Assembly: GCF_007859755.1 (NCBI RefSeq)
Contig: NZ_SJPF01000004.1
Location: forward strand, 124,894 to 188,893
From: Blastopirellula retiformator
Lineage (GTDB): Bacteria > Planctomycetota > Planctomycetia > Pirellulales > Pirellulaceae
Direction: 5' to 3'
DNA: 64,000 nt
The notes below the pieces were generated by a model. That model was not told where the DNA came from, did no database searches, and was given only the letters and a program-made list of their open reading frames with translations. A program made the position numbers and the translations under genes. This document shows, piece by piece, positions 36,989 to 47,403 of the stretch (positions are counted from its first letter, which is position 1; the number at the start of each line of letters is the position of its first letter).

Positions 36989-37525
36989 TTGACCGCCGTT
37001 CGCTTCCTGCGTTATCTATACCAGGCTCACCTTTCGTCACCGGCTCACCAGCGTGAGATCTACCGGGAAATTCGCCAACATGCGCCCACGCGGATCGTCC
37101 AGATCGGTGTTGGAGACGGCGTTCTCGCCCAGCAAGTGATCGATTTCTCCCAGCAATATGCGGGCGAAACGCAGATCGAGTACACCGGCATCGACATGTT
37201 CGAGGCCCGCGAGAACAAAGATGGTTTGCCGCTGAAACAAGCGCACAAATGTCTCGTCGCGACTGGCGCCAAAGTGAAGCTGACCCCCGGTACGGCGTCG
37301 ATGGCGCTACCCCGATTGGCCAACAGCTTGCCCAATACGCAACTGCTGCTGATTGCCGCAGACCAAGAGACCAGTAACGTCAACGCTGCGATTAGCTGGC
37401 TACCAAGAATGCTAACGGAAAACAGCGTCATCTTCTGGGAGCGTTTAGGGGACGATGGTCTCCATATGGAAAAGCTGTCGCTCTCTCATTTCGCGGCCGA
37501 GACTCAGGCGCGCCGCGCCGCTTAA
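36989..37525 (+). CDS. SAM-dependent methyltransferase-like protein
   Basis: The product is 178 residues from a TTG at 36989, chosen because AAGGGA lies six bases upstream. The frame stays open upstream to 36788, but that extension looks non-coding. The motif RIVQIGVGDGVLAQQVIDF followed by IEYTGIDMFEARE resembles motifs I and II of the Rossmann-type methyltransferases; the later LLLIAADQE and SVIFWER strands fit the same fold. The lack of a clear catalytic motif leaves the reaction open. The start is uncertain. Confidence 0.65.
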   Translation: MTAVRFLRYLYQAHLSSPAHQREIYREIRQHAPTRIVQIGVGDGVLAQQVIDFSQQYAGETQIEYTGIDMFEARENKDGLPLKQAHKCLVATGAKVKLTPGTASMALPRLANSLPNTQLLLIAADQETSNVNAAISWLPRMLTENSVIFWERLGDDGLHMEKLSLSHFAAETQARRAA

Positions 37526-37593
37526 TCTCCAAGAAATTCGCGCTCCAAGAAATTCGCGAACGAATCCTTTTGCTCGGTCGTCGAGTATAAGAA

Positions 37594-37633
37594 GGGAAAA
37601 CGCCAGTTCTCACCCGCGAATTGGCGTTTTTCC
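37594..37633. terminator. Hairpin with T-rich arm, possible terminator
   Basis: A 12-base stem (GGGAAAACGCCA with TGGCGTTTTTCC, one wobble) encloses a 16-base loop, 68 bases after the methyltransferase-like gene. The T run lies within the stem arm on both strands, so it may act in either direction. Confidence 0.5.
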
Positions 37634-37753
37634 GAGAACCGCGGATATTGGACCAATCGCCCTTGGTTGTGATTCGCCTTTCCTCCCCGCAATGGCTACG
37701 ATGGAGGTAAGGAAGAAACGACTTTGGATCGATGATTAGAAGCGACGCCGAGT

Positions 37754-39406
37754 ATGCGCAGCGAATCTGACGCAGTCCCCCCTAACCCCGAAATCGACGA
37801 AACGGTCGTAGCTCCATCGGAGTCGACCGATGCGTCCCGCTCGCTTGCGCCCGATGTCGCTCTCGTCGAGGGAACCAGCCCCCACTTTTCGGCGATCACC
37901 CAGTCGCTGTTTCGCCTCCGCTTGCGGATGACGGCGTTCGCGCTAGGGGCATCCTATGGGGTCTTCCTACTATTTCACTTCTGGATCTTCTCTCGGTCTA
38001 GTGCTGGAGACAGCATCGAGCTGCTCCTTTTCCATGGCGTGCTGGTGGTGATGCTGCTGACGATGGGGTTTTATCTCTGCCCCAAATGCGATCGCCGTAC
38101 ACCGCTGCTCTACATGCAAGAGGCGCTCATCTTTGGCGCCTCGGCCGCATTTACATTTTGGGTGCAGCTCGAAGCGCTAGGGCAATGCACCGCGACCAAT
38201 CAAATGATTCACAGCCCAGCTCCGATGTGGCTACTGTTAATCTTCACGTACGCGCTGTTTATCCCCAACAAGTGGCCCCGCGCCGCTGTGGTCATCAGCG
38301 TCATGGCGATGGCGCCGGTGATGCTGATGTTGATCGGCTGGTTCGTCATACCCGATGCGCAGTGGGCGATCAGCAGCAACTGGGACATGGTCGGCAAGAC
38401 GGTTCTGGCGATGCTCGTCTGCAGCAGCGTCGCCGTGTTCGGCGTCTATACGATCAACCGGCTGCGGTCCGAAGCGTTCCGCGCTAAACAGCTGGGTCAG
38501 TATCACCTGCGAAAGATGATCGGCTCTGGCGGCATGGGCGAGGTCTATCTGGCCGAGCACACCCTGATGAAGCGTCCCTGCGCCATCAAGCTGATCCGTC
38601 CCGAGAAAGGCGCCGATGGACGCGTCTTGGCTCGCTTCGAGCGCGAAGTCCGACTCTCGTCGAAGCTGTCGCACTGGAACAACATCTACATCTACGACTA
38701 CGGTCGCACCGCTGACGGCACCTTCTACTACGTCATGGAGTTCCTGCCGGGCCTGTCAGTATCCGACCTAGTCAAGCAGTACGGCCCCATATCGCCCCAG
38801 CGAGCGATCTACCTGATGTCGCAAACGTGCGAAGCCCTTTCCGAAGCGCACACCAAAGGTCTGGTCCACCGCGACATCAAGCCGGCCAACGTCTTCGCCG
38901 CCCAGCGTGGCGGTCATTATGACGTGGCGAAGCTGCTCGACTTTGGGCTCGCCAAGCCGATCCAGGCCGAAGAGGAAGACGCCCAGCTGACGCAGGAAGG
39001 GTCGATCACCGGGTCGCCGCTATTCATGTCCCCCGAGCAAGCCTCAGGCGAGCGTGAGCCAGACGCCCGCGGCGACATTTATTCGCTTGGGGCGCTAATG
39101 TACTTCATGCTAACCGGTCAGGCGCCGTTCAACTACGATCGCCCGATCAAGGTGATCATCGCCCACGCCCACGAAACGCCGGTGCGACCGTCGGAGATTA
39201 ACCCCGACATCCCTGCCGATCTCGAGGCGATCGTCCTCCGCTGCCTCGAGAAACAGCCGGAAGACCGCTACCAGTCGGTGATCGAACTGGGCGACGCCCT
39301 CGATCGCTGCGATGCGTCGGGCCAGTGGAACCGCCGTTTGGCCGAGCAGTGGTGGAGCGCCGAGGAACGCCGGATTCCGGTCGACGAAGAGGAAGCCTTC
39401 GCCTAA
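37754..39406 (+). CDS. Membrane-anchored Ser/Thr protein kinase with six N-terminal spans
   Basis: The product is 550 residues. About 50 polar residues are followed by six predicted membrane spans (roughly 57-240), then a Hanks-type kinase domain (about 252-520). It shows the Gly loop GSGGMGEVYLAEH, the lysine in CAIKLIRPE, HRDIKPAN (His372, Asp374), DFGLAKP and the SPLFMSPEQASG activation segment. The unusual order, membrane sensor first and kinase last, differs from the common PknB layout of kinase then span then PASTA. It probably phosphorylates cytoplasmic targets in response to a membrane or envelope cue; neither cue nor target is known. Confidence 0.9.
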   Translation: MRSESDAVPPNPEIDETVVAPSESTDASRSLAPDVALVEGTSPHFSAITQSLFRLRLRMTAFALGASYGVFLLFHFWIFSRSSAGDSIELLLFHGVLVVMLLTMGFYLCPKCDRRTPLLYMQEALIFGASAAFTFWVQLEALGQCTATNQMIHSPAPMWLLLIFTYALFIPNKWPRAAVVISVMAMAPVMLMLIGWFVIPDAQWAISSNWDMVGKTVLAMLVCSSVAVFGVYTINRLRSEAFRAKQLGQYHLRKMIGSGGMGEVYLAEHTLMKRPCAIKLIRPEKGADGRVLARFEREVRLSSKLSHWNNIYIYDYGRTADGTFYYVMEFLPGLSVSDLVKQYGPISPQRAIYLMSQTCEALSEAHTKGLVHRDIKPANVFAAQRGGHYDVAKLLDFGLAKPIQAEEEDAQLTQEGSITGSPLFMSPEQASGEREPDARGDIYSLGALMYFMLTGQAPFNYDRPIKVIIAHAHETPVRPSEINPDIPADLEAIVLRCLEKQPEDRYQSVIELGDALDRCDASGQWNRRLAEQWWSAEERRIPVDEEEAFA

Positions 39407-39645
39407 CCACCCCCCACACGACGGATACGGATATCCGCGAGCAGCGAACCTTTCCGCGCCCAGCCCACTCTCACTCGAAAGCCGGGCGGCGACTCGCCAA
39501 TCGGCGAAATCTCGGCTATCTTAAATAGTTTGCTGACAGGCCTTTTCCCGTCCTGGGAAGGGCTGTCCCTGGCAACCCCATCCTTCCTTCCATCTGCGGC
39601 CCCTGGCGACATCGGCGCCAGCGGCGAGACTTTCGGAGTAACTGT

Positions 39646-41058
<1,413 letters not shown>

Positions 41059-41114
41059 TCGCCCCTTTTCCCAATTCCAGCCATCACCGCGCATTTGCGA
41101 GTTACTTCAAAGTC

Positions 41115-41708
41115 ATGAAAGAATTCACCTCCCACACCGGCGTCGTCGCTACGATGGACCGCGCCAACGTCGACACCGACCAGATCATTCCCAAACAGTT
41201 TCTGAAACGGATCGAGCGGACCGGTTTCGGTCAGTTCCTCTTCTTCGACTGGCGGTTTGAAGACGACGGTTCGCCGAATCGCGATTTCGAGCTGAACCAG
41301 CCCGGCCTGGCGTCGGCCTCAATCTTGGTCGCCCGCCGCAACTTCGGCAGCGGCTCAAGCCGCGAACATGCCGTTTGGGCGCTGGACGACTACGGTTTTC
41401 GGGCCGTCATCGCTCCCAGCTTCGCCGACATCTTCTACGGCAACAGCTTCAAGAATGGCCTGCTGCCGGTTCGCCTGACCGAAGATCAGGTCGAAGAGAT
41501 CTTCCAGAAGGCGAAGACCGCCGGACCCGGCTACGAGTTGACGATCAACCTGGACGCCCAGACCGTCACCGACAACGACGGCATCCTGTTCAACTTCGAG
41601 ATCGACGAAGCCCGCAAGCAGAAGATGCTCAATGGTCTGGACGACATCGCGCTCACCTTGCAGCACGAAGACAAAATCTCCGAATTCGAAGCGGCGAACG
41701 GCCTGTAA
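41115..41708 (+). CDS. leuD: 3-isopropylmalate dehydratase small subunit
   Basis: The product is 197 residues with the LeuD pattern: [20 protein letters not shown] near the start, [16 protein letters not shown], and [20 protein letters not shown]. It forms the swivel domain of the heterodimer with LeuC. It lies 56 bases after leuC on the same strand, and a strong terminator follows 30 bases downstream, so leuCD is a two-gene operon. Confidence 0.96.
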   Translation: MKEFTSHTGVVATMDRANVDTDQIIPKQFLKRIERTGFGQFLFFDWRFEDDGSPNRDFELNQPGLASASILVARRNFGSGSSREHAVWALDDYGFRAVIAPSFADIFYGNSFKNGLLPVRLTEDQVEEIFQKAKTAGPGYELTINLDAQTVTDNDGILFNFEIDEARKQKMLNGLDDIALTLQHEDKISEFEAANGL

Positions 41709-41738
41709 GTGGCGCCGCTAGCGGCAACCGACTTCACC

Positions 41739-41765
41739 AGGGACGCATCAAGCGTCCCTTTTTTG
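41739..41765 (+). terminator. Terminator of leuCD
   Basis: The stem AGGGACGC/GCGTCCCT encloses a five-base loop and is followed by six T. Confidence 0.88.
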
Positions 41766-41782
41766 TGCGCCAAGCTGAATTC

Positions 41783-41943
41783 TAGAGCGTTTTTCTGATA
41801 GCTGTAGCGTTTCTGGCGCCGGTGAGGCAAGCTGGTCAAGGTGACCGAAGCAGGCGAATCCTCAAGCTTAGTCGATGCAGGTCAACGCCGACCAGCGCGG
41901 CCGCAACCAGCCAGAACGATACAGATGGAGGAAAACCGCTCTA
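41783..41943 (+). repeat. Repeat family A, copy 2 (long form)
   Basis: This 161-base element has ends TAGAGCGTTTTTCTGATAGC and AAAACCGCTCTA. It is in the same orientation as copy 1 and includes the same internal segment missing from copies 3 and 4. It is preceded by C (CTAG context) and abuts a repeat B copy one base later. Confidence 0.88.
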
Positions 41944-41944
41944 A

Positions 41945-42093
41945 CTGCCTGTTGAAAAATGCCCTCGTGGCATTTTCCAACCTCGCCAGGCTCAGAGCGT
42001 AGCTCTTCGCGGCTCGCAAAATAACGACTTACGTCGCTATTTTGGGATCGCATCCGTGCGATCACGCAGTCCGTCGAGAAAATCAACGGACTG
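41945..42093 (+). repeat. Repeat family B, copy 2
   Basis: This copy starts CTGCCTGTTGAAAAATGCCC and ends AAATCAACGGACTG, inverted relative to copy 1 and parallel to copy 3. It is directly adjacent to repeat A copy 2, which suggests one element landed beside or in the other. It ends 109 bases before the beta-propeller gene. Confidence 0.85.
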
Positions 42094-42202
42094 CTAAGGT
42101 TCATTCCGGTTCGCGCTGCTGTTGCGGCGGATCGCGCCTGCGGAACATAATTGAAAGAATCAGAATCCGACTCTACCCAAAATCTTCGCGAGACCCATCT
42201 TG

Positions 42203-43198
42203 ATGCGCAACTATCTCCTGCCGCTCGCCTGTCTCCTGTCCGCCGCCGCGCTGCTGAAGGCGGAAGTCGAAACCGAAGTGGTGATCGAAGGCCTGGCCAA
42301 TCCGACGGCGGTCGCCGTCGAACCCGAGTCGGGCGACGTCTACATCGCCGAAAGCGCCGCCGGCCGCGTCGCCCGGATCGAAGAAGGGAAAGCGGTCGAC
42401 GTGGTGACCGGCTTCTCGCTCGACGAGTATGGCAAAGATCCAACCTACAAGATTGGCCCGCTCGGCTTGGCGTTTCTCGATCAAAATCACATTGTCGTCA
42501 GCGGCGGCGGTGATCCGGATGGAGAAGACTTCGTCGCGATCTATGAGTTCGGTCAGAAGTCGACCGCCGACAAGCCGGTCCAAAAACTAGGGCCGCTGCC
42601 GGCCGAAGGCGAAGTGAAGCCGGAAGGCAACTTCTACGGCGTCGCTGTCGTCAAGCTAAACAACGTCGACTGGATCGTCACCACGGCGAACGGCGACGAC
42701 GAAAAAGGTTGGCTGGCCGCGGCCAAGAAAGACAAGTCGAACTTCAAGCCGCTGACGCGCTACATCGCCACCAAAGAGCTGACCAAAGTCGACGCTCCCG
42801 CCGCGATCACCGTCAGCCCCCGCCAAGAAGCGGTCGTCGGCCAGATGGGCGAGATCGCCACGCCTGGCGATAGCCTGCTGACGTTTTACGACGTGCAAGA
42901 AAAAGGAATGCTGATGTCGCTGCCGACCGGGCTGAGCGACATCGTCGGTTTGGCCTACAGCCCGAAGACCGGGCGTTTGTACGCGGTCGACTTCAGCTGG
43001 CACGATCCGTCGCAAGGCGGACTGTTCCGCATTGACGCTGTCCGCGTCGATGGCAAGCAAGCGGCCAAAGCGACCAAGATCATCGACCTGATGAAACCAA
43101 CCTCTCTCGACTTCGCCAAAGATGGAACGCTCTACATTGCGGAGTTCGGCGAAGGCGAAAACGGGGGACGCGTGCTGAAGATTGCTCCGGGCCTATAG
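42203..43198 (+). CDS. Secreted NHL/SMP-30-like beta-propeller protein
   Basis: The product is 331 residues from ATG 42203 with signal peptide MRNYLLPLACLLSAAALLKA. Repeated blade-like segments are visible (LANPTAVAVEPESGDVYIAE, IVGLAYSPKTGRLYAVDF, PTSLDFAKDGTLYIAEFG), fitting a six-bladed propeller of the NHL/gluconolaconase type. It is expected in the periplasm or outside the cell. Whether it is an enzyme or binds partners is not clear, and no catalytic residues could be assigned. It is 39 bases upstream of the DAC-domain gene, which could be co-transcribed. Confidence 0.75.
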   Translation: MRNYLLPLACLLSAAALLKAEVETEVVIEGLANPTAVAVEPESGDVYIAESAAGRVARIEEGKAVDVVTGFSLDEYGKDPTYKIGPLGLAFLDQNHIVVSGGGDPDGEDFVAIYEFGQKSTADKPVQKLGPLPAEGEVKPEGNFYGVAVVKLNNVDWIVTTANGDDEKGWLAAAKKDKSNFKPLTRYIATKELTKVDAPAAITVSPRQEAVVGQMGEIATPGDSLLTFYDVQEKGMLMSLPTGLSDIVGLAYSPKTGRLYAVDFSWHDPSQGGLFRIDAVRVDGKQAAKATKIIDLMKPTSLDFAKDGTLYIAEFGEGENGGRVLKIAPGL

Positions 43199-43237
43199 CG
43201 AGCATTCCACGCGAAAGGGAAGGAACAGAGGAGGTTC

Positions 43238-44935
43238 ATGTTCGCCGGACTAACCAAAGAGGGTCGGGTCGTGATGTTTTCGCACGATCAGGCCGATATT
43301 CGCGAGCACCTGGAATGCTTTCAGGTGCAATTGGGGTTCGAGCCGCTGGCCGGTATCGATTACATTCGCACCGACGGCAAAATTGTTCCCGATATGGATC
43401 GGATGAAGCGGCACGACATGGAAGAACACCGCAAATACGCCATCGAAACGAACACCGCCTGGGTCTCGGGCGTCGACCTGCCGGAACCGAAAATGGCGGA
43501 GGACTCGGTCGGTTCGCCGCTGGTCTATCCCGACGCGTTCGCCCAACTGGTCTACGAACAGTCGCGGCGACTGCCGACAGCGCCATCGTGTGAACTAGTC
43601 CGCCATTCGGTCAGCGCGCTCTACTTCGCCAGCCTCGAAAAAGAAGAGCAGATCTCTTACGCGCTGCGGATCGAGTTGATCCCCCGCACCGTTTTCGAGG
43701 CGTCCGACATGGAGCGGAACGTCAGCCTCTTTCGGCTCAAACGCCCCTTGCCGCTGACGCCGGCCAATCTGATCAAGCTTGGCCCGGCGATCGATCCCGG
43801 CCAAACGTCGATTCTGGCTCAAGAGAACGACGGGCAGTTCGAGATCTGGGGCATGGTCGCTCGCGGGCGGTCGCTGCATAACTCGATGATGGGCGAGTCG
43901 TCGCAGTGGTCGGCGGTTGGTCCGCATCCGGTGCTGCTTCGCTCGCGTGCGCCAGGTCACCTGGTGGCGGAAGTGCTCGACTATCGAGTCGGCGAATACA
44001 AGTCCGGCGCCGTCGTCACCGACTACTTGCCGATTTTTCGCGATGACGGCCCGATTCGCCGCTTCCTCGACAGCAAGAAGCTTGGCGTCGCCCCGTGCCG
44101 ATTGTCGATCTTGCCGATCATCCAGCGTTTGGTTCGCCGCGCGGTCGACTTCGGGCATGGCGGCATCGTGGTCGTCGCCGACATCGCCGAATACGCCCGG
44201 CTGAGCGAAAGCGACGCCGACGTTTTCGAGTCGAAGTACGACATCGCCCTGAGCGACTCGATCGCCATCTATCGCAATAGCGAACAGAAAAGCCGCCGCT
44301 GGGCTCGTGCTAAAGCGGCCGATCGCCAAGCGCCGCCGCCCCCGTCGCACGAATCGACGCATGATCTGAAAGGTCCGCACATCGGACCCCGCACGTTTTC
44401 GACCGACGAGGTCTTCAAAGGCAAGATCCAGAAACTTTCCAACGGGCGTTTCCTGTCGCGGCTCGCGTCGCATTGGGCGGCCGCTGACGAGATGGCGGCC
44501 CGCGATCGCCGCAACGGCAACATGCAAGGCTTCAACGTCTGGAAAGACATGCTGCAGTCGTCCGAGCGCGCCGTCCGCGACGCCGAATATGCGATCGGCA
44601 GTCTCGCCAGCCCCGACGGCGCCTTGCTGCTGGGAACCGATCTGAGCGTGCTTGGCTTTGGCGTGATGATTCGCAACGTCGGTAAAGTGGCCGATATCTA
44701 CAAGGCCCGCGACGTCGCCGCCAGCCGGGTAGAACGCTTCGACCTGTCAAGCTTCGGCACCCGGCACCAATCGGCGGCTTGGCTCGCCAGTCGTCTGCAA
44801 AGCGGTTTGATCTTTGTGATGTCGGAAGACGAAACGATCACCGTCTTCATGCGGTGGCGCGGCAAAACAATCGCCTGGCGCCCGGTGACGATTGATAACA
44901 TTAGTGATGGGAAATGGCTGGAAGAAGCGGGATAA
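43238..44935 (+). CDS. Putative DACNV sensor plus DisA_N-like nucleotidyl cyclase domain
   Basis: The product is 565 residues, with a strong GGAGG six bases before the ATG. The N-terminal 400 residues look like a large sensor region (WGMVARGRS and LLRSRAPGHLVAEVLDYRVG are typical strands). The last 120 residues carry the two diadenylate-cyclase hallmarks: DGA (Asp460) in SPDGALLLGTDLSVLGFG, and GTRH (Arg509, His510) in FGTRHQSAAWLASRLQSGLI, followed by VMSEDETITVFMRWRG. In DisA/CdaA the second motif is RHR; here it reads RHQ, so catalysis or its product may differ. I recall this layout as the DACNV sensor family. It overlaps no gene; the deaminase begins 5 bases later. Confidence 0.75.
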   Translation: MFAGLTKEGRVVMFSHDQADIREHLECFQVQLGFEPLAGIDYIRTDGKIVPDMDRMKRHDMEEHRKYAIETNTAWVSGVDLPEPKMAEDSVGSPLVYPDAFAQLVYEQSRRLPTAPSCELVRHSVSALYFASLEKEEQISYALRIELIPRTVFEASDMERNVSLFRLKRPLPLTPANLIKLGPAIDPGQTSILAQENDGQFEIWGMVARGRSLHNSMMGESSQWSAVGPHPVLLRSRAPGHLVAEVLDYRVGEYKSGAVVTDYLPIFRDDGPIRRFLDSKKLGVAPCRLSILPIIQRLVRRAVDFGHGGIVVVADIAEYARLSESDADVFESKYDIALSDSIAIYRNSEQKSRRWARAKAADRQAPPPPSHESTHDLKGPHIGPRTFSTDEVFKGKIQKLSNGRFLSRLASHWAAADEMAARDRRNGNMQGFNVWKDMLQSSERAVRDAEYAIGSLASPDGALLLGTDLSVLGFGVMIRNVGKVADIYKARDVAASRVERFDLSSFGTRHQSAAWLASRLQSGLIFVMSEDETITVFMRWRGKTIAWRPVTIDNISDGKWLEEAG

Positions 44936-44940
44936 ACTCC

Positions 44941-45378
44941 ATGGATCCGTTCCTCAAGCTCGCAATCGAAGAAGCTCGCCAAGGCCTTGCCGAAGGGGGC
45001 ATCCCGATCGGTTCGGTCCTGGTGGTCGACGGCCAAGTCCGCGGGCAAGGGCATAACCGCCGCGTGCAAAAGGGGAGCGCCATCCTGCATGCCGAGATGG
45101 ACTGTCTCGAGAACGCCGGCCGGCTGACCGCCAAGGATTATCAACAGGCGGTCCTCTATTCGACTCTCTCGCCCTGCGACATGTGCAGCGGCACAGCGCT
45201 GCTCTACAAGATTCCGAAGATCGTGATCGGCGAAAACCGAACCTTCCAAGGCCCCGAAGACTACGTCCGCAGCCGCGGCGTGCAGTTGGAAATCGTCGAT
45301 AGCGCCGAGTGCATCGAGCTGATGCGCGAGTTCATCGCGGCTCGGCCGGAGTTATGGAACGAAGATATCGGCGTCTAG
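44941..45378 (+). CDS. Yeast-type cytosine/nucleoside deaminase
   Basis: The product is 145 residues from ATG 44941. The zinc site is clear: HAE (in GSAILHAEMDCLENAGRL) and PCDMC (in LYSTLSPCDMCSGTALLY). The sequence GGIPIGSVLVVDG, the GENRTFQGPEDY segment and the ending RPELWNEDIG closely parallel yeast cytosine deaminase FCY1 (158 residues) as I recall it, rather than the CodA amidohydrolase. The expected reaction is cytosine to uracil plus ammonia. It starts 5 bases after the DAC-domain gene and is probably translationally coupled. The TAG stop is shared with the first bases of repeat A copy 3. Confidence 0.88.
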   Translation: MDPFLKLAIEEARQGLAEGGIPIGSVLVVDGQVRGQGHNRRVQKGSAILHAEMDCLENAGRLTAKDYQQAVLYSTLSPCDMCSGTALLYKIPKIVIGENRTFQGPEDYVRSRGVQLEIVDSAECIELMREFIAARPELWNEDIGV

Positions 45379-45480
45379 AGCGGTTTTCCTCCATCTGTAT
45401 CGTTCTGGCTGGTTGCGGCCGCCTTGACCAGCTTGCCTCACTAACGCCAGAAACGCTACAGCTATCAGAAAAACGCTCTA
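45376..45480 (-). repeat. Repeat family A, copy 3 (short form)
   Basis: This 105-base element begins TAGAGCGGTTTTCCTCC and ends GAAAAACGCTCTA, inverted relative to copies 1 and 2 and lacking about 50 internal bases. Its first three bases are the TAG stop codon of the deaminase gene (GTC TAG AGC), so the element sits exactly at the stop. Confidence 0.9.
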
Positions 45481-45618
45481 ACCGCACGACTCTCGCGGTG
45501 GCGAAAATTTGACAGCGGCCCAGCGGTGGGATAATCTGACGCCAATGATTGCACGAGGCATCATTCCCCTCCGCAATTCGCCCCGCCTGACTTCCTTCCT
45601 TCTTCGGAGACTGTCGCT

Positions 45619-47136
45619 ATGCCATCGAATCTGCTGCGCTGTACGCTGGGCCTGATGTTGCTTTGCTGCGGGCTGGCCTCAGGCCTGCAAGGGGCCGAGC
45701 CGGGCAAGTTGCTGGCCGGGACCGGCAAGGTCGACATCACCGACTACAGCGCCGGCCCGGTCGCCGATCCGATGTACGTCAAAGCGATTGTGATCAAGGA
45801 CGACTCGCAAACGGCGGTGCTGATTTCGGTCGACGCCGTCGCGATTGGCGAGATCGGGCGAATCAACGGCGACTATCTGCCGACCACTCGCAAGCGGCTA
45901 GAAGCGGAACTCAATATCCCTCCGACCAGCGTGCTAGTGAATGCGAGTCACTGCCATGGCGTGATCCTGCCCGACATCACTGATCACACGGTTCAAGCGG
46001 CAAAGCAGGCGGTCGACCAATTGACGCCGGTCACGATCGGCGCCGGCCGCGGCAGCGAAGACCGGATCATGGAAAACCGCCGCTTGAAACTGAAGAGCGG
46101 CAAAGAGGTCGACGTGCGGCACGCTTACTCACTGCCGCCAGACGAGGAGATCGCCGGCGTCGCGGAGACCGATCCCGAGATCGGCGTCGTTCGGCTGAAT
46201 CGAGAAAACGGCGAGACGCTGGCGGTGATCTATAACTTTGCCTGTCATCCGATTCAGGGCGTTCCCAGCGGCGCCAACACGGCCGACATCATCGGCTACT
46301 CGTCCAAAGTGATCGAAGACAACTTAAGCGACGGGACGCTGGCGATGTTCCTGCAAGGCTGCGCCGGCGACATTAATCCCGCCTACTATAAAGATGTCGA
46401 TCATCCTCGCAGCGCCGAGCCGCTCGGCAACTTGCTGGGTCTAAGCACGCTGAAGGCGGTTCGCCAGATCGAGTGCAAGGCGGACGATCGCCTCGAAATC
46501 ATGAACGAGTCGCTCACGCTGCCGCGCAGCGATCTGGCTGATCGGATCGCCGAACTCGACGCCGAAGAGAAGCTGCTGCTCAGCAAGCTGCGCGGCACGA
46601 CGCTCAACTTCAAGACGTTCATGGCGCTCACCGTGAAGTACAAACTGTCGCCCGAGTTTCCTTCGCACTATTCGCATCGCTATTTCTATGACGAAGCGCA
46701 AGACCGGGCGGACTTGAAAACGCTCGACGCCCAAAACAAACGGGCGATGCAGGCCTATCTGCAGAACATCTTTATCATGGAACAGCTGACGCGACTGCAA
46801 ACCAACCGGGCCTTGCTGAAAAAGCACCAGCAGCAGATGGTTGACTCGGGCAAACGCACGATCGACGTCGAGTTGGTCGGCCTGCGGATCGGCGACTTTG
46901 TGCTGGTCACCTTCCCTGGCGAACTGACGAGCCCGATCGGGATGAACATCAAGAAGAAATCGCCGCACGACCTGACCTTCGTCGCCGGCTACACCAACGG
47001 CTACATCTATTACTGCCCGACGGTCGAGCAAATGCAAAACCGGGGCGGCGCCCAAGAGGACAGCGACTGTCTATTGGCGCCGCAGTGGCAAGCGATGTTT
47101 GAAACGAAAGCGGCGGAGATGTTGGGACGGTTGTAA
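45619..47136 (+). CDS. Secreted neutral/alkaline ceramidase-like protein
   Basis: The product is 505 residues with signal peptide MPSNLLRCTLGLMLLCCGL (cleavage after LQG-A) and GGAG upstream. The order of motifs is that of the neutral ceramidase N-terminal domain: GTGKVDITDYSAGPVADPMY, VNASHCHGVILPDI, IYNFACHPIQGVPSG and LQGCAGDINPAYY. These contain the histidines that bind zinc in the known enzymes. The C-terminal Ig-like domain of full ceramidases (about 650-700 residues) is missing, as in many planctomycete members whose substrate is not known. Location is periplasmic or extracellular. Confidence 0.82.
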   Translation: MPSNLLRCTLGLMLLCCGLASGLQGAEPGKLLAGTGKVDITDYSAGPVADPMYVKAIVIKDDSQTAVLISVDAVAIGEIGRINGDYLPTTRKRLEAELNIPPTSVLVNASHCHGVILPDITDHTVQAAKQAVDQLTPVTIGAGRGSEDRIMENRRLKLKSGKEVDVRHAYSLPPDEEIAGVAETDPEIGVVRLNRENGETLAVIYNFACHPIQGVPSGANTADIIGYSSKVIEDNLSDGTLAMFLQGCAGDINPAYYKDVDHPRSAEPLGNLLGLSTLKAVRQIECKADDRLEIMNESLTLPRSDLADRIAELDAEEKLLLSKLRGTTLNFKTFMALTVKYKLSPEFPSHYSHRYFYDEAQDRADLKTLDAQNKRAMQAYLQNIFIMEQLTRLQTNRALLKKHQQQMVDSGKRTIDVELVGLRIGDFVLVTFPGELTSPIGMNIKKKSPHDLTFVAGYTNGYIYYCPTVEQMQNRGGAQEDSDCLLAPQWQAMFETKAAEMLGRL

Positions 47137-47160
47137 GACGCGACGCTGCACGCCCCAAGG

Positions 47161-47310
47161 TTAGCCGCAGGAGGCATCAACTTGCGGCGAGAAGAAACCA
47201 GAGTTGGGCAACGCTAATCGGGATCGAAGCAACCGACGCAGGACATCACGCGGAGTGATGCCTCTTGCCAACTTCGTCGGCCCGATAGCGAGAGCAATCG
47301 GGGCTAGCCG
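47161..47310 (+). repeat. Repeat family C, copy 1
   Basis: About 150 bases from TTAGCCGCAGGAGGCATCAA to CGATAGCGAGAGCAATCGGG plus GCTAGCCG match the copy at 50216 in the same orientation. The left terminal palindrome present in copy 2 has been lost here. It occupies the gap between convergent ceramidase-like and bioB genes. Confidence 0.8.
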
Positions 47311-47403
47311 ATTGTCGTGCGTCTTGGCTGCATCGAAGACATGCTTCAAGCCGGCGAAGACGCCGCAAGAACATGGCGCCAAGTACCAAGAGTTCCAAGA
47401 ACC

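Noticed and set aside
41868-42443. Minus-strand frame over repeats A and B
   Set aside because: Composed of repeat sequence plus antisense of the beta-propeller gene.
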